The translations under genes and the position numbers were made by a program. The notes beneath the pieces were generated by a model. It ran no database searches and had not been told where the DNA came from. It was given only the letters and a program-made list of their open reading frames with translations. This document shows positions 17,859 to 24,794 of a stretch of 35,223 nucleotides of DNA, in pieces (position 1 is the stretch's first letter; each line of letters opens with the position of its first letter). The DNA comes from Flavobacteriaceae bacterium (GTDB lineage: Bacteria; Bacteroidota; Bacteroidia; Flavobacteriales; Flavobacteriaceae). The stretch covers positions 1 through 35,223 of the forward strand of contig CANFZC010000023.1 in assembly GCA_947451475.1 (NCBI GenBank). Reading direction: 5' to 3'.

Positions 17859-18983
17859 ATGAAAAAAATCCTGTTTTTGACCGGTACAAGAGCCGATTTT
17901 GGTAAAATAAAATCACTCATCTCTATACTTGATGCGCATCAAGAATTCGAGGTCTATGTTTTTGTAACTGGTATGCATTTACAAAAAGAATATGGGTATA
18001 CGCTAATTGAAATCGAAAGATGTAATTATAGTAATGTGTATACTTTTGAAAATCATACTCATGAAACTACAATGGATTTAACTTTGGCTAAAACTATCCA
18101 AGGTTTGTCAGAGTATTGTAAAGAAGTAGACCCCGATATGATTGTAATCCATGGTGATAGGGTTGAGACATTAGCTGGTGCAATAGTAGGTTCCCTAAAC
18201 AATATATTAGTATCACATATCGAAGGAGGTGAGCTTTCAGGAACAGTGGATGAATTAATTCGTCACAGTGTATCAAAATTAAGTCATATTCATTTTGTTT
18301 CCAATAGTGATGCTGCTAAACGGTTACTTCAAATGGGGGAAATGAAATCCTCAATTTATACAATAGGATCGCCTGATATTGATATTATGTTTTCCAATCA
18401 TTTACCCAACCTCTCAGAAGTAAAGGAATATTATCAAATTCCATTTGATAAATATGCTATTGTTATGTTTCATCCTGTAACAACAGAAGTCAATGAAATG
18501 CAGGAATATGCAGCTAATTTTGTAACTGCACTATTAAATGATAATCATAATTATGTAGTTATTTTTCCAAATAATGATTTAGGGAGCCAATGTATTATTG
18601 AAAATTATAAACAATTAATTCAAAATAGCCGGTTTAGAGTATTCCCGTCTTTGCGTTTTGAATATTTTTTGACTTTACTTAAATCCAGTCAATTTATTAT
18701 TGGAAACAGTAGTGCCGGAATAAGGGAAGCACCATACTATGGCATCCCTATTATAAATATTGGAACACGTCAACAAAACAGGGCCTTACATGCTGATATA
18801 GTAAATATTGGTTACGATAGTAAAGATATTGAGAAAGCATTAAAGTCGATAGACCGTCATCATATACAAACTTCTAAATCCGATTTTGGACAAGGAAATA
18901 GTGCTGAGTTATTTCTTCAATCACTAGTAAGTCCTGAAATTTGGAAAGTAAATCACCAAAAACAGTTTAGAGATATTAAATGA
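17859..18983 (+). CDS. neuC: NeuC/LegG-type hydrolysing UDP-sugar 2-epimerase
   Basis: A 374-aa member of the hydrolysing branch of UDP-GlcNAc 2-epimerases. It starts FLTGTRADFGKIKSLISIL, the RADF/Y-x-K pattern that separates NeuC/LegG from WecB (RPEAIK). It continues with IVIHGDRVETLAGAI, SHIEGGELSGTVDELIRHS, KLSHIHFVSN and IGNSSAGIREAPYYG. It releases UDP and a free mannosamine-type sugar for the synthase encoded upstream. NeuC uses UDP-GlcNAc and LegG uses UDP-N,N'-diacetylbacillosamine. The three bacillosamine-type enzymes in this window make the second substrate possible. An 84-base gap separates it from the synthase gene, and a terminator follows. Confidence 0.9.
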   Translation: MKKILFLTGTRADFGKIKSLISILDAHQEFEVYVFVTGMHLQKEYGYTLIEIERCNYSNVYTFENHTHETTMDLTLAKTIQGLSEYCKEVDPDMIVIHGDRVETLAGAIVGSLNNILVSHIEGGELSGTVDELIRHSVSKLSHIHFVSNSDAAKRLLQMGEMKSSIYTIGSPDIDIMFSNHLPNLSEVKEYYQIPFDKYAIVMFHPVTTEVNEMQEYAANFVTALLNDNHNYVVIFPNNDLGSQCIIENYKQLIQNSRFRVFPSLRFEYFLTLLKSSQFIIGNSSAGIREAPYYGIPIINIGTRQQNRALHADIVNIGYDSKDIEKALKSIDRHHIQTSKSDFGQGNSAELFLQSLVSPEIWKVNHQKQFRDIK

Positions 18984-19001
18984 TTTTTTTTAGTTGATAT
19001 T

Positions 19002-19030
19002 AGACATTGCTGTTTTGTAATGTCTTTTTT
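19002..19030 (+). terminator. Probable rho-independent terminator after the nonulosonic acid genes
   Basis: AGACATT (19002-19008) pairs with AATGTCT (19019-19025) over a 10-base loop, and a run of six T ends the element (19025-19030). It starts 18 bases after the NeuC-type stop codon and is followed by a likely promoter. Confidence 0.65.
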
Positions 19031-19047
19031 ATACTCGTAAATATTTT

Positions 19048-19075
19048 TTGATTCCAAAATAAACCTTGATATTTG
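19048..19075 (+). promoter_or_regulatory. Probable promoter for the deacetylase-GNAT-glycosyltransferase unit
   Basis: TTG (19048-19050), a 17-base spacer, then GATATTTG (19068-19075). This is one mismatch from TAnnTTTG with correct spacing. The start codon follows at 19097. The position right after a terminator fits a transcription-unit boundary. Confidence 0.45.
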
Positions 19076-19096
19076 AAGATTAATTTACACTAAGGA

Positions 19097-20014
19097 ATGT
19101 TAACGGTTTGCAACTACCATTACATAAGACCCAATTTTGATACAAATTATCCAAGTATTTTTGGAGTTACTCCAAGTGCTTTTAAAAAGCAGTTGAAGTT
19201 GCTTAAAGATAAAGGTGATTTTGTGAGTCCTCAAGATTTAATTTCTAATGTCAAAGTTGCTTTATCATCAAAAAATAATTATCATTTTGTCACTTTTGAT
19301 GACGGTTTGAAAGAGCAATTCCAATACGCTTTACCTATTTTAGATGAATTACAAATTCCTGCTATATTTTTTGCAAATTCAAAAAACCATGAAAATTTAG
19401 AAGTAAGTACTGTTCATAAAATACACTTACTACGCTCAATTATCGCACCAGCTGATTTTTTAAAAAAAGTGACTTCTTTTGAAAAGGTTCCCATTTCAAG
19501 TTTAGATAAAGAAAATGCAAAAAAAACTTATATTTACGATAATTTAGAGAGTGCTATTCTCAAGTATATCTTGAATTTTAAAATGAATTTTAAGCAACAA
19601 GAAGGTATAATTAAGACGGTTTTTGAAGATTTTTTTAATGAAGAAGAAGAGTTAGAAAAGCTTTATATGAACCAAAATGAAATGATTCATTTAGCTTACC
19701 AAGGGTATTTAGGAAGTCATACTCATTCCCATTATCCATTAGGCCTATTAAAGTCTAGTGATATTCAATTTGAACTTGAACATTCAAAGTTTTTTTTTGA
19801 AAAACACACAAATTCTAAAATAGAAATGGTAGCTTATCCGTACGGATCGCCAGAAGCGTGTAATATAGATGTTGCAACTATTGCAGCCAAGGTCAACTAT
19901 AAATTAGGATTCACAACTACACGGGGTATCAACACCGAAAATAATAATTTATTATTATTGAATCGTTTTGATTGTAACGATTTGCCAGGCGGGAAAAATT
20001 ATAGACCAGTATGA
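19097..20014 (+). CDS. Cytoplasmic CE4 (NodB-type) polysaccharide deacetylase-family protein
   Basis: A 305-aa CE4 family protein. The metal and catalytic Asp motif is VTFDDG (D68-D69), followed by ALPILDELQIPAIFF and the His motif YLGSHTHSHYPLG. A late VAYPYGSPEACN is the usual motif-4 region. There is no signal peptide or membrane helix, so it probably works in the cytoplasm on a nucleotide sugar, a free sugar or a lipid-linked intermediate, rather than on finished polymer. The stop overlaps the GNAT gene by 4 bases, suggesting a linked deacylation and acylation pair. A large central insertion (about 95-210) between the two motifs is distinctive. The fold call is good; the substrate is unknown. 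Confidence 0.83.
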   Translation: MLTVCNYHYIRPNFDTNYPSIFGVTPSAFKKQLKLLKDKGDFVSPQDLISNVKVALSSKNNYHFVTFDDGLKEQFQYALPILDELQIPAIFFANSKNHENLEVSTVHKIHLLRSIIAPADFLKKVTSFEKVPISSLDKENAKKTYIYDNLESAILKYILNFKMNFKQQEGIIKTVFEDFFNEEEELEKLYMNQNEMIHLAYQGYLGSHTHSHYPLGLLKSSDIQFELEHSKFFFEKHTNSKIEMVAYPYGSPEACNIDVATIAAKVNYKLGFTTTRGINTENNNLLLLNRFDCNDLPGGKNYRPV

Positions 20015-20850
20015 TAACAAGAGAAGCGACAATTGAAGATTGGGATAAACTGCATTCTTTTTTCAATAGAATTTATCGTAAGGATCATCCATTACATAAC
20101 AAAGCGTTTTGGGAATGGCAATATGGTAATGTTAATTATGGAAGATCATTAATATGTTTAAATGAAAAAAATGTTATTGTAGGTCATGTAGGTGCAGCTT
20201 TTGGCGGAAATATTGCATGGATCATAAATGTTTATTTAGATGAAGAATGTAGAGGAAAAGGGATATTAACTAAATTATATAATATTGCCAGAAGCTATTA
20301 TCCTTTAGCGGCTACTGCTGCTAATGCTGCTGGTTTAGGACTTTATAAAAATATGGGTTGGATTCGTTATTATAATTTAGAACGTTACGTTAAAATTAAT
20401 CCAAACATTTCTTCATTAGCTAAGGAAACCATTTGTAATAAAATCACTGTTGAATTAGACCAATTGATAATTTCAGACACGAATTATTTTAAGCAACCCG
20501 GAATTAAAGGAATATGCCTTTTAGATGGTTCAACTGCTGTTAGCCATGAAGAAGTAGGTGGTCTTAGGGCCGTAGATATTAATGATGTTGAATTACTTGA
20601 AAAGCAGGCATGGGAACTCGGGTATAATTGGATCGATTATATTACGTCCTGGAACGATTTAAAGACAAAAAATCTAGAAAAAAATGGATGGGTTTTAGAT
20701 TACAAAAGCCATATTCCTTGGCGCTTAAATCCTATAGAAATGGATTATTTTTGCGATATTACTTTTCTCTCAGAAGAATGTTTAGACAAGAAATTAGTAG
20801 TTCATAGATCCTTTTCAGATCATGGAAGAGTTGGAAGTATTAAAACGTAA
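20011..20850 (+). CDS. GNAT-family N-acetyltransferase
   Basis: A 279-aa protein with the GNAT acetyl-CoA site in YLDEECRGKGILTKLYNIAR (R/Q-x-x-G-x-G motif A), preceded by IVGHVGAAFGG, and with AANAAGLGLYKNMGW as motif B. The C-terminal half, about 120 residues beyond the core, is not recognised. It overlaps the CE4 gene by 4 bases and is followed after 2 bases by an unassigned glycosyltransferase gene. It probably N-acylates an amino sugar of the glycan, possibly the amine exposed by the CE4 protein. Such enzymes also occur in nonulosonic acid loci, but the large size is unlike PseH. Confidence 0.8.
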   Translation: MITREATIEDWDKLHSFFNRIYRKDHPLHNKAFWEWQYGNVNYGRSLICLNEKNVIVGHVGAAFGGNIAWIINVYLDEECRGKGILTKLYNIARSYYPLAATAANAAGLGLYKNMGWIRYYNLERYVKINPNISSLAKETICNKITVELDQLIISDTNYFKQPGIKGICLLDGSTAVSHEEVGGLRAVDINDVELLEKQAWELGYNWIDYITSWNDLKTKNLEKNGWVLDYKSHIPWRLNPIEMDYFCDITFLSEECLDKKLVVHRSFSDHGRVGSIKT

Positions 20851-20852
20851 GC

Positions 20853-22250
20853 ATGAAAAATTTAGGTGTTGTAATAACAGATGGTGTAGGTTTCCGAAAT
20901 TTTATTTTGAGTGATTTCATACATGAGGCAAAACAAAATTTTGGTAGTGTGGTGATCTTATCCTGCTTGCCCAAAGTGGTATACGAAGATTTTAATTTGG
21001 ATTGTAAAATCATCGAATTAGAAGTTTTTGATGAAAAATTTATTACTTGGTTTTTTAAAAAAATAAAAGAGATTGCCCATTTACACCAGCATAAAAAAGG
21101 AAATTTTGGTATACAAGATAATTTAGTAGTTAGTTATTCAAAATCAAATACGCCAAGAGGATATGCAACTCATTTTGCTTATTGGTGGACTTACTTCTTT
21201 AACTCAGAAAAATGGATTAATCGGTATAATAAACTGCAACAACATTCATTTGCTCAAAAACCAGTTTTGAAGTCCTATTTTAAAATAATTGAGGAAGAAA
21301 ATTTAGACATTTTATTTTTCACACATCAAAGACCTTCATTTATTGCCCCTCTAATCTATGTCGCCGAAAAACTCAAAATTAAAACAGCAGCATTTATATT
21401 TAGTTGGGATAATTTAGCTTCCAAAAATAGAATGGCAGGCAATTTTGATTATTTTTTAGTTTGGAGTGAATTAATGAAAAATGAAATGCTACAATTCTAT
21501 AATTTGGTAAATCAAGACCAAATAAGTATTGTAGGGACACCTCAGTTTGAACCATTTGTAAATCCTAAATTTGGCTATGAAAAAAATAAATTAGTAGCTA
21601 AATTCGATTTAGATCAAAATAAACCGATTGTATTTTTCACTTGTAATGATGCAAGTAGCGAAAATGACCCTGTCTATCTTAAATTATTAGCTGAGTTTAT
21701 TGTGCAAAAAAAACTAATAAAGGACATAAACCTAGTAGTACGAACTTCTCCAGCTGAAGAGCCACTTAGATTTAAAGAAATTGCAGATACGTATGATTTT
21801 ATTGTCTGGAACTATCCTGATTGGACTATAAAACGTAAAAATCATATGGAAGCATGGACGCAACGTGTACCCTCATTAGAAGATTTAAATGATTTAAAAT
21901 CGCTCTTGATGCATTGTGATTTCAATATTAATATTTTATCTACTATAACGCTTGACTCATTTATTTTTGATAAACCAGTTATTAATCCAGTCTTTGGAAA
22001 TAAAGAAAACGGAATGTTTGATGATCAAAAATTTTTAGATTATTTGCATTTATCCCGTTTAGTAGAATCTGACGCTAGCTTAATTGTGAAAAATGAAACA
22101 GAGTTTCTTAATGCCGTTAATTTTTTACTTGAAAATAAGGATAATAAAGTGAAGGAAAGAAGCAATTTCATTGATTTGCAGTTAGGGAAACCATTATTCG
22201 GAACCGGAAAAAGAATCGCTGAACAATTAAGAATATGGGCAAACAAATAA
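20853..22250 (+). CDS. Uncharacterised GT-B-like glycosyltransferase
   Basis: A 465-aa protein not assigned to a named family here. It starts LGVVITDGVGFRNFILSDF. LDILFFTHQRPSFIAPLIYV, AFIFSWDNLASKNR and FDYFLVWSELMKNEM resemble the N-terminal domain of GT-B enzymes such as CDP-glycerol/UDP-glycosyltransferase-like proteins. SIVGTPQFEPF begins the second domain. VFFTCNDASSENDP, LVVRTSPAEEP and a late INILSTITLDSFIFDKPVINPVFG fit a donor-binding half. It is soluble, with no membrane helix. It follows the GNAT gene by 2 bases and overlaps the next GT4 gene by 16 bases. Since no known sialyltransferase family is recognised in this window, it is one candidate for the nonulosonic acid transferase; that is inference. 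Confidence 0.7.
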   Translation: MKNLGVVITDGVGFRNFILSDFIHEAKQNFGSVVILSCLPKVVYEDFNLDCKIIELEVFDEKFITWFFKKIKEIAHLHQHKKGNFGIQDNLVVSYSKSNTPRGYATHFAYWWTYFFNSEKWINRYNKLQQHSFAQKPVLKSYFKIIEEENLDILFFTHQRPSFIAPLIYVAEKLKIKTAAFIFSWDNLASKNRMAGNFDYFLVWSELMKNEMLQFYNLVNQDQISIVGTPQFEPFVNPKFGYEKNKLVAKFDLDQNKPIVFFTCNDASSENDPVYLKLLAEFIVQKKLIKDINLVVRTSPAEEPLRFKEIADTYDFIVWNYPDWTIKRKNHMEAWTQRVPSLEDLNDLKSLLMHCDFNINILSTITLDSFIFDKPVINPVFGNKENGMFDDQKFLDYLHLSRLVESDASLIVKNETEFLNAVNFLLENKDNKVKERSNFIDLQLGKPLFGTGKRIAEQLRIWANK

Positions 22251-23317
22251 TTAAAGTAGCAGTAGTTTGTGCCTATAAATTGTTGCCAGAAAGAATTGGA
22301 GGTATGGATTATTTTTTCTGGCATTTTGATCAAAAATGTAAAGAAAATGGAATTCAGGTAGATTGGTTTTTTCCAAATGAATCTAGTCATGATGGCTATT
22401 CGGAACTAAATATAATTACTAGTGAGCAAAAGAATGTTGAAAAGTTTTTCTATAAATATTGTGTTGCCAACAAACCAAATTATACTCATGTTATCACACA
22501 CTTTGTCGAACTCTGCACACCAGTTTTTAAAAAAATAAAAGAAACTACAAATGCAGCTATTATAGCCGTCGATCATAACCCTCGTCCAATTGAAGGGTAT
22601 CCTTCCAAGATACGAATCAAAAAAAAGATGAAAGGAATTTTATATTCAAAATACATCGATTTATTTGTTGGAGTTTCTAATTATACTGTAAATGAAATAG
22701 TAAAAGATTTTGGTTTTCACTTAAAAAAGAAAACTATTGTAATTTATAATGGAGTTGTTATCGATAATATTATTGTTAATCCACAAAGAAAAGTTCTTGA
22801 ACCAAAGTTTTTAGTAGCTTCTCATTTACGAGAATCTAAAGGAATTCAAGATTTAATTGAAGCGGTTCATCTATCGTCAAATGAAATAAAAGACAAACTT
22901 AACATTGATATATATGGGGATGGATATTATAAAGAATATTTAGTCAAAAAAGTTAAAGAGTATAGATTAGAACAGATATTCATTTTTAAAGGGAGTGTGC
23001 CTAATTTAAAAGAAATATATTGTCAGTATGATTATATGTTACAACCCACCCATATGGAATGTTTTAGTTTGGCAATTCTTGAAAGTTTGGCAGCAAATGT
23101 TCCAGTAATTACTACTAGTGTGGGAGGAAATGAAGAAGCAATTACCCATGGAGTTAATGGCTTTATTGTTAAACCAAAGGATGCTTTTTTATTAAAATCA
23201 ATTCTTCAAAATGTATTTTTGGGCAATCTAAAAATAGCAGTTGACACTAGAACTTTTATTGAGAACAATTTTACTATCGAGAAAATGGTAAACAATTATA
23301 TCAGACTCTTACAATAG
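22235..23317 (+). CDS. GT4-family glycosyltransferase
   Basis: A 360-aa GT-B retaining glycosyltransferase. The N-terminal domain has VAVVCAYKLLPERIGGMDYF and LFVGVSNYTVNEIV. The donor domain has FLVASHLRESKGIQDLIEAV and IDIYGDGYYKEYLVKK. The E-x7-E motif is E-CFSLAIL-E in HMECFSLAILESLAANVPV, and TSVGGNEEAITHGVNGFIV follows. The start overlaps the previous gene by 16 bases. After it comes a 299-base stretch without a complete gene, so an operon break or an old deletion is possible here. Donor sugar unknown. Confidence 0.88.
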   Translation: MGKQIIKVAVVCAYKLLPERIGGMDYFFWHFDQKCKENGIQVDWFFPNESSHDGYSELNIITSEQKNVEKFFYKYCVANKPNYTHVITHFVELCTPVFKKIKETTNAAIIAVDHNPRPIEGYPSKIRIKKKMKGILYSKYIDLFVGVSNYTVNEIVKDFGFHLKKKTIVIYNGVVIDNIIVNPQRKVLEPKFLVASHLRESKGIQDLIEAVHLSSNEIKDKLNIDIYGDGYYKEYLVKKVKEYRLEQIFIFKGSVPNLKEIYCQYDYMLQPTHMECFSLAILESLAANVPVITTSVGGNEEAITHGVNGFIVKPKDAFLLKSILQNVFLGNLKIAVDTRTFIENNFTIEKMVNNYIRLLQ

Positions 23318-23616
23318 TCTTTTTTAAAGTTCATCATTTAAAATCGTTTCTTATTGAATTGTCATAATTAGTATCTGTGTAGTACCGAATGTAGCTCGTT
23401 TTTTCGATTTCAATTAATACTATACAAAAGACAAGTAGAATTTTTTCCTTAAATCCTCACATTGGAATAATTTCGACAAACTATTTTTATGCTGCACTAC
23501 GTATAAAAGATGAAAAAAATATAGAAATTCCGACGCTTGTCATCGATTTAAAACAACCAATCATTCAGAAATAAACACTATTTTTGACCTTCCATTGTCA
23601 TTATTAATCAATTAAC
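23318..23616 (+). other. 299-base spacer with a start-less open frame
   Basis: This is the longest gap in the locus. It holds no complete gene or clear terminator. An open frame runs from 23395 to the stop at 23572-23574 (59 codons) without any ATG, GTG or TTG codon. Its product has no match I can recognise; it contains SLNPHIGIISTNYFYAALRI and IPTLVIDLKQPIIQK. A lone -7-like TATTTTTG lies at 23579-23586, 30 bases before the next start, without a matching -33 TTG. The frame could be a gene remnant or chance. Confidence 0.4.
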
Positions 23617-24762
23617 ATGAAAATTGCTTTTTTAACTCCCGAGTTTCCCCACCCCAAATTTAAATTTTCAGGAGGGATAGGCACAAGTGTTTTTAACTTA
23701 GCGAAAGGATTGACAAAAGCAGGTAATGAAGTAGTTATTGTGTTATATGGTCAAGAAAAAGATAATTATTTTGTTGAAGATGGGATTGCTTTTTATCAAA
23801 TTAAAAATAGTAAAGTAAAAGGTTTTTCTCTTCTTTTAACTCAAAAAAAAATTGAAAGATTACTTCATAATTTAGTCGTTGAGAACAAAATAGATATAAT
23901 TGAAGCAGTAGATTGGGAAGGGATTACTTCTAATATTAAAACAAATTGCCCTTTAATTGTCAAATTACACGGCTCCGATACTTATTTCTGTCACATAGAC
24001 AAACGTCCCGTTAAATTTTTCAATAGATATCGCGAAAGAAGGGCTTTTATAAAAGCAGACAAGATAGTGTCAGTCAGTCAATATACTGCACAAGTTACAA
24101 ATGGGTTATTTCAATTGTCTAGGGATTATAAGGTAATACCTAACGGAATAGATATACATGATTTTAATAGTTCTTCTGTTGAAGAAGATCAATTAGCCCC
24201 AATAATATTGTATTATGGCACTTTAATTAGGAAAAAAGGGCTTTTAGAATTGCCAATAATTTTTAATGAAGTACATAGCAAAAATAAAAACACTAAATTG
24301 ATTTTAGTAGGGAGGGATTCTGCCGATGTAGTTACAGGTAACTCTTCTATTTGGGCTATGATGCAACCATTATTTACAAAAGAAGCACTTCAAAATGTGT
24401 CCTACATTGGTAGTGTTTCCTATGATAAGATCAAGGACTATATAAATAAGGCAACAGTATGTGTTTTCCCCACATTTGCAGAAGCTTTACCTGTATCTTG
24501 GATTGAAGCAATGGCAATGAATAAAGCCATTGTAGCTTCAAATATTGGTTGGGCTTCAGAAGTGATTGATGAGGGAATTAGCGGCTATTTAGTACATCCT
24601 AAAAACCATCAAGAATATGCTTCCCAAATTTTAAAATTAATAGAAAATCCCAGTTTAAGAACTCAATTTGGAATTGCTGCCAGAAATAAGGTAGAAAAAA
24701 AATTTAGTATTGAGGTGGTTGCTAAAGAAAGTATTGCATTTTATCAAAAATGTATAAATTAA
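23617..24762 (+). CDS. GT4-family glycosyltransferase
   Basis: A 381-aa GT-B enzyme with the full GT4 layout: FLTPEFPHPKFKFSGGIGTS (acceptor-side loop after strand 1), IVKLHGSDTYFCH, KADKIVSVSQYTAQV and KVIPNGIDIHDF. The donor domain follows with ILYYGTLIRKKGLLELP and LILVGRDSADV. The E-x7-E motif is E-ALPVSWI-E in TFAEALPVSWIEAMAMNKAI. It is a well-preserved gene with standard length. It starts after the unusual 299-base spacer and ends 32 bases before a GT2 gene. Sugar specificity is not readable. Confidence 0.9.
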   Translation: MKIAFLTPEFPHPKFKFSGGIGTSVFNLAKGLTKAGNEVVIVLYGQEKDNYFVEDGIAFYQIKNSKVKGFSLLLTQKKIERLLHNLVVENKIDIIEAVDWEGITSNIKTNCPLIVKLHGSDTYFCHIDKRPVKFFNRYRERRAFIKADKIVSVSQYTAQVTNGLFQLSRDYKVIPNGIDIHDFNSSSVEEDQLAPIILYYGTLIRKKGLLELPIIFNEVHSKNKNTKLILVGRDSADVVTGNSSIWAMMQPLFTKEALQNVSYIGSVSYDKIKDYINKATVCVFPTFAEALPVSWIEAMAMNKAIVASNIGWASEVIDEGISGYLVHPKNHQEYASQILKLIENPSLRTQFGIAARNKVEKKFSIEVVAKESIAFYQKCIN

Positions 24763-24794
24763 AATAGTTATGAAGCTTTTAAAGCTTATTCAAG

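Noticed and set aside
22040..22390. A 116-codon minus-strand open frame across the junction of two glycosyltransferase genes
   Set aside because: Both plus-strand genes are intact and overlap there; the minus frame has no family features.
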